DNA of 64,000 nt, from the NCBI GenBank assembly GCA_963717635.1, contig OY970347.1, positions 806,001 through 870,000 of the forward strand, read 5' to 3'. Positions 33,491 through 43,015 of this stretch are shown piece after piece. A model generated the notes under the pieces. The model had not been told where the DNA came from and did no database searches. It was given only the letters and a program-made list of their open reading frames with translations. The number at the start of each line of letters is the position of its first letter. The first letter of the stretch is position 1. The position numbers and the translations under genes are program-made. Source of the stretch: JALZKA01 sp963717635 (GTDB taxonomy: Bacteria; Actinomycetota; Thermoleophilia; Solirubrobacterales; 70-9).

Positions 33491-34407
33491 TGGCCACCCA
33501 GAAGGAGGTCAAGAACCGGATCGCGAGCGTCAAGAACATTCACAAGATCACGCGCGCAATGGAGATGGTCGCCGCGGCGCGGCTGCGGCGCGCGGAGCAG
33601 CGGATCGACGCCATGCGCCCCTATGCCCAGGCGATCCGCAAGATGACGCGCGAGGTGGCCGAGGCGGCCGAGGGCGTCTCCAGCCGGCTGCCGCTGCTGC
33701 AGCAGCGCGATGAGAAGCACGTGAGGATTGCGCTGGTCACCGGCGACCGCGGCCTTGCCGGCGGCTTCAACTCCCAGATCGTGCGCGAGGGCGTCCGCCT
33801 GCGCAAGGAGCTCGAGTCGGACGGCGCCGAGGTCTCGTACGCGGTGGTCGGGCGCCGCGGAAACTCGACGATGACCTTCCGCGGCGAGGACGTGACCTCC
33901 TCGTACGTTGGGTTCACCGACCGGCCGGGCTTCCTGAACGCCCGCGAGATCTCCCGCGACCTCGTGCAGGCCTACAAGGACGAGGAGGTCGATCGCGTCG
34001 ATGTGATCTACAACCGCTACGTCTCGCCGCTCACGCAGTACGTCCGCCGCCAGACGCTGCTGCCCGTGCAGGAGGCCGAGGTCTTCGGCGAGGGGCTGCC
34101 GGAGCCGGAGCAGCCCGCGGACGCGGAGCTGGCCGAGGCGCACCAGAAATCAGACTTGATCTACGAGCCCGACGCGGAGACGCTGCTGCCGATGCTGTTC
34201 GAGGAGTACGTGGACCTCTCGGTCTATCGCGCGCTCCTCGAGTCGGCCGCGTCCGAGCACGGCGCGCGAATGACTGCGATGCGCAACGCGTCGGAGAACG
34301 CGGACTCGATGATCGACAACCTGACGCTGGAGATGAACCGGGTGCGGCAGGCGGAGATCACGCAGGAAATCTTGGAAGTAGTCGCCGGCGCGGAAGCGCT
34401 TGGCTAA
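33490..34407 (+). CDS. atpG: F1Fo ATP synthase subunit gamma
   Basis: 305 residues. The N-terminal helix VKNRIASVKNIHKITRAMEMVAAARLRRAE and C-terminal helix ENADSMIDNLTLEMNRVRQAEITQEILEVVAGA form the rotor shaft; TGDRGLAGGFN is the family signature region. It rotates inside the alpha-beta hexamer. Confidence 0.96.
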
Positions 34408-34416
34408 AGGAGATGA

Positions 34417-35970
34417 ATGGCTGAGAACGGAAGCAACGGAAGCAACGGAAGCAACGTCGGCACGGTCGAACAGGTCATGGGCGTGGTCGTCGACGTCGCC
34501 TTCCCCGACGAACTGCCCGAGATCTACTCGGCGCTGAAGATCACCGTGGCGGAGGGCGGTGGCCGCAACGCGATGGATTTGACGGTCGAGGTCCAACAGC
34601 ACCTGGGCGACGACCGCGTCCGCACGGTCGCGATGGACGCCACCGACGGCCTCCAGCGTGGCGACGAGGTGGAGGATTTGGGCGGCCCGATCACGGTGCC
34701 GGTCGGCGAGGGCACGCTCGGGCGCATCTTCAACCTGCTTGGCGAGCCGATCGACGAGGCCGGAGACGTATCGTTCGACGAGCGCTGGCCGATCCACCGC
34801 GCGGCGCCCGAGGTCGAGGACCTGACTCCGACCCAGGAGATGCTGGAGACCGGGATCAAGGTCGTGGACCTGCTCGCCCCGTACGCGAAGGGCGGCAAGG
34901 TCGGCCTGTTCGGCGGCGCCGGTGTCGGCAAGACGGTGCTGATCCAGGAGCTGATCCGCAACATCGCCGAGGAGCACGAGGGCTACTCGGCGTTCTGCGG
35001 CGTCGGCGAGCGCTCGCGCGAGGGCAACGACCTCTGGCTCGAGATGAAGGAGTCGGGCGTTATCGACCGGACGATGCTGGTCTTCGGCCAGATGAACGAG
35101 CCGCCCGGCGCCCGCCTGCGGGTCGCCCTGTCCGGGCTGACGATGGCGGAGTACTTCCGCGAGCAGGGCGGCAAGGACGTGCTCCTGTTCATCGACAATA
35201 TTTTCCGCTTCGTCCAGGCAGGCTCCGAGGTGTCGGCCCTGCTCGGGCGCATGCCCTCGGCCGTCGGCTACCAGCCGACGCTGGAGACGGAGATGGGGGA
35301 GCTTCAGGAGCGGATCACATCGACCCAGCAGGGCTCGGTGACGTCGATCCAGGCCGTCTACGTGCCTGCCGACGACCTCACCGACCCGGCGCCGGCCTCG
35401 GTGTTCGCCCACCTGAACGCGACGACCACGCTGTCGCGGGCGATTTCGGAGAAGGGGATCTATCCCGCCGTGGACCCGCTCGACTCGACCTCGACGATCC
35501 TCAAGCCCGACATCCTGGGCGAGGAGCACTACCGCACCGCGACCGAGGTCCAGGAGGTGCTGCAGCGCTACAAGGAACTGCAGGACATCATCGCGATCCT
35601 CGGCATCGACGAGCTCTCCGACGACGACAAGGTCGCGGTCGCGCGGGCGCGCAAGATCGAGCGCTTCCTCTCGCAGCCGTTCTTCGTCGCCGAGGCGTTC
35701 ACCGGCCGCTCGGGCGAGTACGTCCCGGTCGCGGACACCGTTCGCGGCTTCCGCGAGATCCTCGACGGCGAGCACGACGAGCGCACCGAGGGCGACTTCT
35801 ACATGAAGGGTGGCATCGACCAGGTGTCCGGCTCCGAGGAGAAGGCGGAGAAGGACGAGAGCGTCGAGCGCGAGAAGGACGAGGCCGACGCAAAGGCCGA
35901 TGCTGAGGCCGAGGAGAAGGAGCGCGCCGTCGACGAGGATGATGGCGGCGGCGACGGCGAGGAGGGCTAG
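34417..35970 (+). CDS. atpD: F1Fo ATP synthase subunit beta, with acidic C-terminal extension
   Basis: 517 residues. P-loop GGAGVGKT at 166-173 (K172), catalytic-site segment FCGVGERSREGNDL and the DELSEED-equivalent IDELSDDDK are present. The N-terminus has GSN three times before the conserved VEQVMGVVVDVAF. After FYMKGGIDQV about 48 extra residues follow, mostly E, D, K and A (AEKDESVEREKDEADAKADA). Bacterial beta subunits usually stop at about 465-485 residues. AAAGGAGATG precedes the start. Confidence 0.97.
   Translation: MAENGSNGSNGSNVGTVEQVMGVVVDVAFPDELPEIYSALKITVAEGGGRNAMDLTVEVQQHLGDDRVRTVAMDATDGLQRGDEVEDLGGPITVPVGEGTLGRIFNLLGEPIDEAGDVSFDERWPIHRAAPEVEDLTPTQEMLETGIKVVDLLAPYAKGGKVGLFGGAGVGKTVLIQELIRNIAEEHEGYSAFCGVGERSREGNDLWLEMKESGVIDRTMLVFGQMNEPPGARLRVALSGLTMAEYFREQGGKDVLLFIDNIFRFVQAGSEVSALLGRMPSAVGYQPTLETEMGELQERITSTQQGSVTSIQAVYVPADDLTDPAPASVFAHLNATTTLSRAISEKGIYPAVDPLDSTSTILKPDILGEEHYRTATEVQEVLQRYKELQDIIAILGIDELSDDDKVAVARARKIERFLSQPFFVAEAFTGRSGEYVPVADTVRGFREILDGEHDERTEGDFYMKGGIDQVSGSEEKAEKDESVEREKDEADAKADAEAEEKERAVDEDDGGGDGEEG
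34429..34455 (+). repeat. Three 9 bp repeats in the atpD N-terminus
   Basis: GGAAGCAAC is repeated three times exactly in frame and encodes Gly-Ser-Asn three times right after the start of AtpD. Such perfect short repeats can change copy number by slippage. Confidence 0.8.
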
Positions 35971-35976
35971 CCCGCG

Positions 35977-36396
35977 TTGGCCGGCGAGCATCGACTCGAG
36001 GCGGAGGTCCTGACCCCGGAGGGGGAGGTCTTTCGGGGCGAGCTCTACCAGGTCTCGACCCGGACGTCGGTTGGTGAGGTGGGCATCCGCGCCCGCCACG
36101 CGCCGCTGGTCGCGCGCCTGGTGCCAAACGAGCTGCGGCTCTGGCCTTCCGACAACGAGTCCGAGGTGATGCGCTACGCGCAGGGCGAGGGCTGGCTCGA
36201 GGTCTTCGCCAACCGCGCGCGGGTGCTGGTGGCCGAGGCGATCGAGCCTGACAAGCTCGACGCAGGCGAGCTCAAGCAGCGCCTCGCGGACGCCGAGCAG
36301 CGGATCAAGGAGGCCGAGGAGGGCAGCGCCGCGGCTGAGGTGGCCGAGCGCGACCGGGCCCGGGCCGAAGCCTTCATCAAGATCGCCGAGCAGTAG
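35977..36396 (+). CDS. atpC: F1Fo ATP synthase subunit epsilon
   Basis: 139 residues from TTG 35977. The N-terminal beta barrel (LEAEVLTPEGEVFRGELYQV, GEVGIRARHAPLVARLVPNELRL) and a C-terminal helical part (AGELKQRLADAEQRIKEAEEG) match epsilon. It is the last gene of the atp operon and is followed by a hairpin. Confidence 0.94.
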   Translation: MAGEHRLEAEVLTPEGEVFRGELYQVSTRTSVGEVGIRARHAPLVARLVPNELRLWPSDNESEVMRYAQGEGWLEVFANRARVLVAEAIEPDKLDAGELKQRLADAEQRIKEAEEGSAAAEVAERDRARAEAFIKIAEQ

Positions 36397-36399
36397 CGA

Positions 36400-36418
36400 G
36401 CGCGGCCACGAGCCGCGC
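36400..36418 (+). terminator. Hairpin after atpC
   Basis: GCGCGGC-CACGA-GCCGCGC, a perfect 7 bp stem and 5 nt loop beginning 4 bp after the atpC stop. There is no U-run, so it is only a candidate terminator for the ATP synthase operon. Confidence 0.4.
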
Positions 36419-36440
36419 CCCACTATCTTCGAGCGTTCAC

Positions 36441-37529
36441 ATGGACGAGCGATTGCTGACCGAAAAGCTGATCGGCTTCGACAGTTCCGGCGCTCAGGGC
36501 GTGAAGCTCTGCGCGGGGTTCGTGCGTGGCTGGCTGGAGGCGCGCGACGTCGCCGTGCACGAGCTCGCCGTGCGCGAGCTGCCGGTGCTGGTCGCCGACG
36601 CCGGACCGGCGGACGCGCCGCTCACGGTCCTCCTCCACGGCCACCTCGACGTCGTCCCCGGCCACGACGAGCAGTTCGTCCCCCGGTTGGACGGCGACCG
36701 GCTCTTCGGCCGGGGCGCCTACGACATGAAGGGCGGCCTCGCGGCGCTGATGCTCGTGATCGCCGACCTCCAGGAGATCAAGGACGTGCGGGTGCGCCTG
36801 GGGATCGTCCCGGACGAGGAGTCAGAGGAGGAGCTCGAGCGCGGCTGCGACCTGCTGTTGGACGAAGGATTCGTCGGCGACTTCGCGATCACCGGCGAGC
36901 CGACCGACATGCTGGTCGGCGTTGCCGCAAAGGGCGTGCTTGCGATGCGGATCCGCGTCGCCGGCTTGGCGGCGCATGGCGCCACCCCCTGGCTCGGCGA
37001 GAACGCGATCCTGAGAGCGGTCGACGTGTTCCACCTGATCGAGGCGCTACCGTTTGCGGGGGAGAGTTCCGAGCTCTACGACCGGCCCTCGATCAATCTC
37101 GGCCGGATCCTCGGAGGCGACGCCCTGAACAAGGTGCCCGACGCTTGTGTAATCGATGTTGACGTGCGCTACCTGCCCGAACAGGACCCCGACGCGATCC
37201 TCGATCAGGTCAGGGCCGTCGAAGGCGCCGAGGTGATCTCCACCTTCCGGCGCCCGCCCGCACTGGTCGATCCGGCCTCGCCGTTCGTCCGCGCGCTTTG
37301 CGATGCCGCCTCGCCGCATCACCCGGACGAGGTCACCTCGATCGGCCGCGACGGCGCTTCGGATGCGGTCTCGTTCCTCCGAGCCGGGATACCGGCGGTT
37401 GAGTTCGGCCCGCTGGGCGCCGGGCATCACGGTCCCGAGGAGTGGGTCTCGATTCCCTCGCTGGCCAGCTATCGGCGGACGATCACCGATTTCGTCGAAT
37501 CGCTCCCGAAGCGGATGAGCCAAGCGTGA
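36441..37529 (+). CDS. Peptidase M20 family amidohydrolase (DapE/ArgE-like)
   Basis: 362 residues. Two-zinc site residues: H68 and D70 (LLHGHLDVVPG), D95 (GAYDMKGG), E126/E127 (VPDEESEE), E153 (ITGEP) and H329/H330 (AGHHGPEEWV). The dimerisation domain sits between. It probably removes an acyl or succinyl group in lysine or arginine biosynthesis, or is a dipeptidase; motifs do not separate these. The stop overlaps the start of the LCP gene (GTGA). Confidence 0.88.
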   Translation: MDERLLTEKLIGFDSSGAQGVKLCAGFVRGWLEARDVAVHELAVRELPVLVADAGPADAPLTVLLHGHLDVVPGHDEQFVPRLDGDRLFGRGAYDMKGGLAALMLVIADLQEIKDVRVRLGIVPDEESEEELERGCDLLLDEGFVGDFAITGEPTDMLVGVAAKGVLAMRIRVAGLAAHGATPWLGENAILRAVDVFHLIEALPFAGESSELYDRPSINLGRILGGDALNKVPDACVIDVDVRYLPEQDPDAILDQVRAVEGAEVISTFRRPPALVDPASPFVRALCDAASPHHPDEVTSIGRDGASDAVSFLRAGIPAVEFGPLGAGHHGPEEWVSIPSLASYRRTITDFVESLPKRMSQA

Positions 37530-39151
37530 GCGACGAGCCGCGCGACGAGGAGCGCAACTCAGACGAGGCGGGTGACGAAGGCGACGTCCCAGCGCCGCCG
37601 CCGCGGACGCCCGCCGGCCGCGCCCGCGCCGGTGAACCCGAAGCGGAGCCGGAGAGCGGCTTGACCGAGGAGTTCGAGGGGCTCGAGGCCGAGTTGAGTG
37701 CCGATCTCGACGGGCTCGGCACCGACGAGCACGAAGCCGACGACGAGGCCGCCGACGAGCCGGATCCGGCCGACGAGCTCGAGCAGCCGCCGGACGAGTT
37801 CGAGTTCGAGGCGGCTGAGACAGGGGAAGCCGACGAGGCGGAAGCCGATCAGGCGGAAGCCGAGCAGAGCGACGAGCCCGCCGCCGAGGCCGAGGATTCC
37901 ACCAAGGTTCCCGGGAAGGAGACCGTCGAGGTCGACACCCTTGCGATCACCGCGCAGGAGGCCAAGCAGGAGGCGGCGCACGCCGGGCTGCGCGCTCGCG
38001 CCGAGAAGTCAGCCGCAGGCCGCGTCACGTCCACCGGCGCCCAGGCCGCCGTGGCCGGTGCGGTTGCCGCCCTGCCGGGCTCCGGCGCCGGCGAGCCGCC
38101 GAAGCGCAACGTCTGGTGGCGTTTTCTGGCCGCGTCGTTCGTGATCGTCGCGTCGACCGCGGGCGCGACGGCGATCGCGTTCCTGCTCTATCTGACCGAC
38201 ATCGGTAACGACCTAAAGGGTGATGAGACCTTCGCGAACGCGGTCGGGCAGACGCTCGACGAGATCGACGGGGGCGCGCCGCAGACGATCCTGATCCTCG
38301 GGTCAGACAAGCGCACGACCACAAGCGGCGATCCGGGCCGCTCGGACACCACGATGCTGCTGCGCGTCGACCCCGACAAGGAGTTCTTGGCTCTGATGTC
38401 GCTGCCCCGGGACCTCGCGGTCGAGATTCCCGGCTACGGCACGGACAAGCTGAACGCCGCCTACTCCTACGGCGAGCAGTTCGAGGTCAAGAACGGCGGC
38501 GGCCCACAGCTGACCCTGAAGACCGTGAAGGACCTGCTTGGGATCGACATCAACCACATCGTCAACGTGGATTTCGAGGGCTTCTACGACGCGATCAACG
38601 CAATCGGCTGTGTCTACGTCGACGTCGACCGCCACTACTACAACCCGGTGGGGGGCGAGTACGACGACATCGACATCGAGGCGGGCTACACGAAGCTCTG
38701 CGGCTATCGCGCGCTCGACTATGTCCGCTACCGGCACAACGACAACGACCTCGTCCGCGGCGCGCGCCAGCAGGCCTTCGTGCGTGAGGCGCGCCAGCAG
38801 ATCCCACCCAGGGACCTGCTGCCCTTCCTGCCGGGCAGCAACGGTGACGACCTGATCAACATCTTCACCAAGTACACGACGTCGGACATCGACGACGCGC
38901 CGACGATCATCGAGATGCTCAAGTCGTTCGTCGAGGTTCGCAACGCTCCGGTCAGGCAGGTGAGCCTCGGCGAGCTGACCGGCGAAGGCACCGGGGTGGG
39001 CGCGTCGAACGAGGACGTCAAGGTCGCCGTCGATCAGTTCCTCGGCAACGACCTCGAAGAGCCGGAGCCGAGCTGCGCCGGCGCGAGCCCGAACCCAAGG
39101 ACAAGAAGAAGGGCAAGGACAAGCCCGAGGAGCCGGCCGAGCCGGCGCTGA
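37526..39151 (+). CDS. LytR-CpsA-Psr (LCP) family phosphotransferase, frameshifted before its C-terminal domain
   Basis: 541 codons from GTG 37526. About 190 residues of acidic, disordered cytoplasmic sequence (EPDPADELEQPPDEFEFEA) precede one transmembrane helix (FLAASFVIVASTAGATAIAFLLYL) and the extracellular LCP domain: ILGSDKRTTTSGDPGRSDTTMLL, SLPRDL, GGGPQLTLKTVKDLLGI, DYVRYRHNDNDLVRGARQQAF, holding the phosphate-binding arginines. LCP enzymes attach undecaprenyl-linked glycans to the cell wall. At about 39061-39075 the frame changes; the residual C-terminus (NPRTRRRARTSPRSRPSRR) is out-of-frame sequence. Confidence 0.9.
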   Translation: MSDEPRDEERNSDEAGDEGDVPAPPPRTPAGRARAGEPEAEPESGLTEEFEGLEAELSADLDGLGTDEHEADDEAADEPDPADELEQPPDEFEFEAAETGEADEAEADQAEAEQSDEPAAEAEDSTKVPGKETVEVDTLAITAQEAKQEAAHAGLRARAEKSAAGRVTSTGAQAAVAGAVAALPGSGAGEPPKRNVWWRFLAASFVIVASTAGATAIAFLLYLTDIGNDLKGDETFANAVGQTLDEIDGGAPQTILILGSDKRTTTSGDPGRSDTTMLLRVDPDKEFLALMSLPRDLAVEIPGYGTDKLNAAYSYGEQFEVKNGGGPQLTLKTVKDLLGIDINHIVNVDFEGFYDAINAIGCVYVDVDRHYYNPVGGEYDDIDIEAGYTKLCGYRALDYVRYRHNDNDLVRGARQQAFVREARQQIPPRDLLPFLPGSNGDDLINIFTKYTTSDIDDAPTIIEMLKSFVEVRNAPVRQVSLGELTGEGTGVGASNEDVKVAVDQFLGNDLEEPEPSCAGASPNPRTRRRARTSPRSRPSRR

Positions 39152-39612
39152 TCGACGTCACCGGGACGGCTCAGGAGTTCGCCAAGGGATTCAACACCGA
39201 GCTACGGCGCCGCAAGGCAAGCCTGCCGGTGTTCTACCCCACGGCGGTGATCGGGAACGTCCGCGCGGGCGTCAGCGACGAGTCGCACGCCCACATCATC
39301 GAGCCGCCCGAGGGCACCAAGAAGCCGTACTTCGGCTACAAGTTCGTGCTCCCGTACCAGGAGAGCTTCGGGACCTCCTACTACGGCGTGACCGGCGTCA
39401 ACTGGCGCGACCCGCCGATCCTGAAGAACCCCAGCGAGACGCGCCGGATCGAGGGTCGCGACTACCTCCTCTACTACGAGAAGGATCGCCTGCGGCTGAT
39501 CGGCTGGACGACGGGCAGCGGCGCCTACTGGGTGATCAACACGCTGACCAGGGCCCTCTCCGAGGACGAGATGATCGCCGTAGCCACACACGTCCGAGAG
39601 TTCGACGGTTAG
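39069..39612 (+). pseudogene. Detached C-terminal domain of the LCP protein (different frame)
   Basis: Reading from GAGCTGCGCCGG at 39069 a continuous frame runs ELRRREPEPKDKKKGKDKPE, then ALIDVTGTAQEFAKGF and VFYPTAVIGNVRAG, ending at TAG 39612. It has no plausible start until a GTG at 39229 without ribosome-binding site. It joins perfectly to the LCP frame if one base is added near 39069, so it is the C-terminal part of that protein, about 180 residues with a compact beta-rich fold (YGVTGVNWRDPP, YLLYYEKDRLRLIGWTTG). It abuts the next gene in the operon. Confidence 0.75.
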
Positions 39613-40905
39613 TTGAACGACCAAAAACAGCCGATCGGCGTCGTCGGCGTCGGCTGGGTCGGCCTGGTCACGGCCGCCTGCTTCGCCGAGCTGGGCCATC
39701 CGGTGGTCGCCCTCGACATCGTCGAGGAGAAGGTCGAGGCGCTGCGGCGCGGCGAGGTGACGTTCCATGAGCCCGGTCTCGAGGAGCTGCTGGCCGGGAA
39801 CTCGGACCGGCTCAGCTTCACGACCGCGACGAGCGAGCTGCTGGAGGGAGCGAGGGTTCTGTTCTGCTGCGTGGACACCCCACCGACGTACTCGGGAGAC
39901 GCGGATCTCTCGAGGGTCCGCGCGGTGGTCGAACAGCTCCCGCAGGACTCTGAGCACGCGCTCGTTATGAAGAGCACCGTCCCGTCGGGCACCGGCGCCG
40001 CGATCCGTCGCGACAGGCCCGAGCTGGCCTACGTGAGCTGCCCCGAGTTCCTCAGGGAGGGCACTGCGGTCGCCGACTTCATGAACCCGGATCGGGTGGT
40101 GATCGGCGCCGACGCCGGCTCAGATTGGGCGGCCGATGCCGTCGCGGACCTCTACCGGCCGCTGGGCGGCGAGCTGGTTCGCACCGACGTCGCCTCGTCC
40201 GAGATGATCAAGCTCGCCTCGAACGCCTTCCTCGCGACCAAGATCTCGTTTATCAACGAGATCGCCAACGTTTGCGAGGAGACCGGGGCGGACGTGACCG
40301 AGGTCGCGCGCGGCATGGGCCTCGACCGGCGCATCGGCCCGAGCTTCCTGCGGGCGGGCGTGGGCTACGGGGGGTCGTGTTTCCCCAAGGACGTTTCAGC
40401 CCTCAAGCAGCTCGCCGGCAACTCGGGCTACCACTTCCAGCTCTTGAACGCGGTGATCGAGGTGAACGAGCTTCAGAAGCGGCGGGTGATCGCCAAGCTC
40501 GAGAAGCACCTCGGATCCCTGGCCGATCGCAGGATCGCGCTGCTCGGACTCGCGTTCAAGCCGGATACCGACGACATGCGCGAGGCAACGAGCCTGGTGC
40601 TTTCGGCTCGGCTTCAGGGCGAGGGCGCCAAGGTGACCGCCTACGACCCCGTCGCCGAGCAGAGCGCCGCCGGCCTGCTGCCGAGCGTCGAGCTGGCGGG
40701 CTCCGCCGCCGATGCGCTCGCAGGCGCGGACGCCGCGATCCTGGTCACCGAATGGCCTGAGTTCGCGGAGCTCGACTGGGCGGCGCTGCGAGAGCGGATG
40801 GCGACCCCGCTGATCGTCGACGGCCGCAACTTCCTCGACGCAGAGGCGCTGCGGGCCGCGGGATTTGCCTACGAGAGCATCGGCCGACCTGCCGGGGACG
40901 CCTGA
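39613..40905 (+). CDS. UDP-glucose 6-dehydrogenase-type nucleotide-sugar dehydrogenase
   Basis: 430 residues from TTG 39613, directly after the LCP stop. The N-terminal NAD motif is GVVGVGWVGLVTA; the catalytic cysteine is C256 in GYGGSCFPKDVSAL and K200 lies in SEMIKLASNAF. The C-terminal UDP-binding domain has LLGLAFKPDTDDMREA. It oxidises a UDP-hexose to the uronic acid in two steps. UDP-glucose is the likeliest substrate. TGATG overlap with the next gene indicates one operon for envelope polysaccharide precursors. Confidence 0.9.
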   Translation: MNDQKQPIGVVGVGWVGLVTAACFAELGHPVVALDIVEEKVEALRRGEVTFHEPGLEELLAGNSDRLSFTTATSELLEGARVLFCCVDTPPTYSGDADLSRVRAVVEQLPQDSEHALVMKSTVPSGTGAAIRRDRPELAYVSCPEFLREGTAVADFMNPDRVVIGADAGSDWAADAVADLYRPLGGELVRTDVASSEMIKLASNAFLATKISFINEIANVCEETGADVTEVARGMGLDRRIGPSFLRAGVGYGGSCFPKDVSALKQLAGNSGYHFQLLNAVIEVNELQKRRVIAKLEKHLGSLADRRIALLGLAFKPDTDDMREATSLVLSARLQGEGAKVTAYDPVAEQSAAGLLPSVELAGSAADALAGADAAILVTEWPEFAELDWAALRERMATPLIVDGRNFLDAEALRAAGFAYESIGRPAGDA

Positions 40906-41987
40906 TGCAGGCGCTGGTATTGGTCGGCGGGGAGGGCACGCGGCTGCGCCCGCTGACGCTGACTCGGGCGAAGCCGGCGTTGACGCTGGTCGATCGCCCG
41001 TTCATCCAGTTCATGATCGAGTGGCTCGGGCGCCACGGAGTGACCGAGGTCGTCATGGCGTGCGGCTTCGGCGCCGACGACGTTCGCTCGGCGCTCGGCC
41101 CCGGCGGGCCCGCGATCACCTATCTCGAGGAGCTGGAGCCGCTCGGCACTGCCGGCCCGATCAGGCTGGCCGCGGATATGGGACTCTTGGACGAGCGGTT
41201 CCTGGTGGTGAACGGCGACGTGCTCACCGACCTCGATCTGACTGCCCACCTGGCGGCCCATGAAGAGCGCGCGGCGCTCGCATCACTCGCGCTCTATCCG
41301 GTCGCCGACCCGTCGTCCTACGGCCTCGTGCGCCGCGACCCCGAGGGCGTGGTCCGAGGGTTTCTCGAAAAGCCAGACCCGGATCAGATCGACACCGATG
41401 AGGTCAACGCCGGCGCCTACGTCCTCGAGCGTGCGGTCGTCGACCTGATCCCGCCCGGACGCGCCGTCTCGATCGAGCGCGAGATCTTTCCGCGACTGGT
41501 GGGGCAGGGGCTCTTCGGCCTGCGCCTCGACGGCTACTGGATGGACATCGGAACCCCGGAGCGCTACCTGCAGGCGAGCTGGGACATCCTCCTGGGCGCC
41601 GTCGAGACCGAGGTTGCCGCGCGCGTCGACGCGACCGGCGTCGGCGTCGACGAGCACGCCGAGGTCGATGTCGCCGCCAGCCTCGAGGGCCCGCTGCTGA
41701 TCGAGTCCGGCGTGCATCTCGGGGCCTCGGCGATCGGGCCGCGCGCGGTCCTCGGCGCCGACTGCGGGGTCGCGGACGGCGCCCGCATCAGCGGCTCGGT
41801 GCTTCACGCCAGTTGCCTGGTCGGCGTCGACGCCGTCGTCGAGGACTCGATCCTGGGCGCCGGCGTCGAGGTCGGCCAGGGCGCCACGGTCGGCCACGGC
41901 TCGGTGATCGGCGAGGGTGCCAGAATCGAGCCCGGCGCCGTCGTCGATCACGACGCAAGACTCGAGCCGGGAGGAGTGGCGGCGTGA
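40905..41987 (+). CDS. Sugar-nucleotide pyrophosphorylase (mannose-1-phosphate guanylyltransferase type)
   Basis: 360 residues. The nucleotidyltransferase domain has LVGGEGTRLRPLTLTRAKPAL at residues 6-26, VNGDVLTDLD (metal-binding aspartate) and FLEKPDP with NAGAYVLE. From about residue 245 a left-handed beta-helix of hexapeptides follows (IESGVHLGASAIGPRAVLGA, VGQGATVGHGSVIGEGARI). It makes an NDP-sugar from NTP and a hexose-1-phosphate; GDP-mannose is likely because the next gene is a sugar-phosphate isomerase. The GTGA overlap couples them. Confidence 0.88.
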   Translation: MQALVLVGGEGTRLRPLTLTRAKPALTLVDRPFIQFMIEWLGRHGVTEVVMACGFGADDVRSALGPGGPAITYLEELEPLGTAGPIRLAADMGLLDERFLVVNGDVLTDLDLTAHLAAHEERAALASLALYPVADPSSYGLVRRDPEGVVRGFLEKPDPDQIDTDEVNAGAYVLERAVVDLIPPGRAVSIEREIFPRLVGQGLFGLRLDGYWMDIGTPERYLQASWDILLGAVETEVAARVDATGVGVDEHAEVDVAASLEGPLLIESGVHLGASAIGPRAVLGADCGVADGARISGSVLHASCLVGVDAVVEDSILGAGVEVGQGATVGHGSVIGEGARIEPGAVVDHDARLEPGGVAA

Positions 41988-43015
41988 CCGAGGACCACGG
42001 CCTGGCGGCGATCCGCGCGGTCGATTCGCAGAACCAGCTGGACGACGTCCTCTCGCTGCCCGAGCACCTGACCGATGCCCTCTGGCGGGTCGAGTCGGCT
42101 CGCATCAAGCCGATCAGGTCGAACGGCGTCGTCATCTGCGGGATGGGGGGCTCCGGCATCGGCGGCGAGCTTGCCGGCGCCACGCTCGGCGACCGCCTCT
42201 CGCTGCCTTTGACGACCGTGCGGGACTACGAGCTTGCCTCGTGGACTTCGCCCGGGCGGGTGGTGCTGTGCGCGAGCTACTCGGGGGACACCGAGGAGAC
42301 CCTGGCCTGCTTCGACGCGGCCGAGGCCGTGGGCTGCAAGCGGATCGTGGCGACCACCGGGGGCGCGCTCGCCGATGCCGCGCGAGCGGCCGACGTCCCG
42401 CTGATCCCGTTCCCCTCGGTGTTGCAGCCACGGGCCGCCGTCGGGTACATGTTCGTCGCCGCGGCCGAGGTCGTCGCGCTCGCCGGCGCCAGCCCTGCGA
42501 TCCGGACCGAGATCGATTCCGCGGCGGTGACGCTGGCCGCCGCTCGCGATCAGCTGCTCGCGCACGCCGAGCAGCTCGCCGACGCTCTCGAAGGAACGTT
42601 TCCGGTGATCTACGGGAGCGACCTGACGCGGCCGATCGCCTACAGGTGGAAGACGCAGATCAACGAGAACGCGAAGCAGCCCGCCTTCTGGCACGAGATG
42701 CCGGAGATGGACCACAACGAGATCGTCGCCTGGACCGAGGGCTCGGGATCGGAGCGCTTTTCCGCCGTGTTCCTGCTCGATGCCGACCAGCACCCCCGCC
42801 AGCGCCAGCGCATGGAGCTGACCGCGCAGCTGATCGAGCCCGCCGCCGCCAGGGTCGAGCTGATCGAGCTCGAGGGCGACACGCGCACCGCCCGGATGCT
42901 GCAGACACTCATCCTGGGCGACCTGCTCTCGCTCCACCTCGCCGCCCGTCGCGGCGTCGACCCATCGCCGGTGGCGGTGATCGAGCGCCTCAAGGACGAG
43001 CTCGGGCGACCGTAA
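41984..43015 (+). CDS. SIS-domain bifunctional phosphoglucose/phosphomannose isomerase
   Basis: 343 residues from GTG 41984. Two SIS domains: GVVICGMGGSGIGGELAG with CASYSGDTEETLACFDAA in the first, and the second containing KTQINENAKQPAFWHEMPEMDHNEIVAW, the PGI/PMI-family block bearing the active-site glutamate and histidine. It would interconvert fructose-6-, glucose-6- and mannose-6-phosphate, feeding the pyrophosphorylase upstream. Confidence 0.9.
   Translation: MTEDHGLAAIRAVDSQNQLDDVLSLPEHLTDALWRVESARIKPIRSNGVVICGMGGSGIGGELAGATLGDRLSLPLTTVRDYELASWTSPGRVVLCASYSGDTEETLACFDAAEAVGCKRIVATTGGALADAARAADVPLIPFPSVLQPRAAVGYMFVAAAEVVALAGASPAIRTEIDSAAVTLAAARDQLLAHAEQLADALEGTFPVIYGSDLTRPIAYRWKTQINENAKQPAFWHEMPEMDHNEIVAWTEGSGSERFSAVFLLDADQHPRQRQRMELTAQLIEPAAARVELIELEGDTRTARMLQTLILGDLLSLHLAARRGVDPSPVAVIERLKDELGRP

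Noticed and set aside
34150..36423. 757-codon minus-strand frame over atpD/atpC
   Set aside because: Mirror frame of highly biased ATP synthase genes; composition His/Arg/Leu-rich without any domain.
39061..39080. Programmed -1 frameshift site in the LCP gene
   Set aside because: No X-XXY-YYZ slippery heptamer and no stable downstream pseudoknot evident; a missing base explains the data better.
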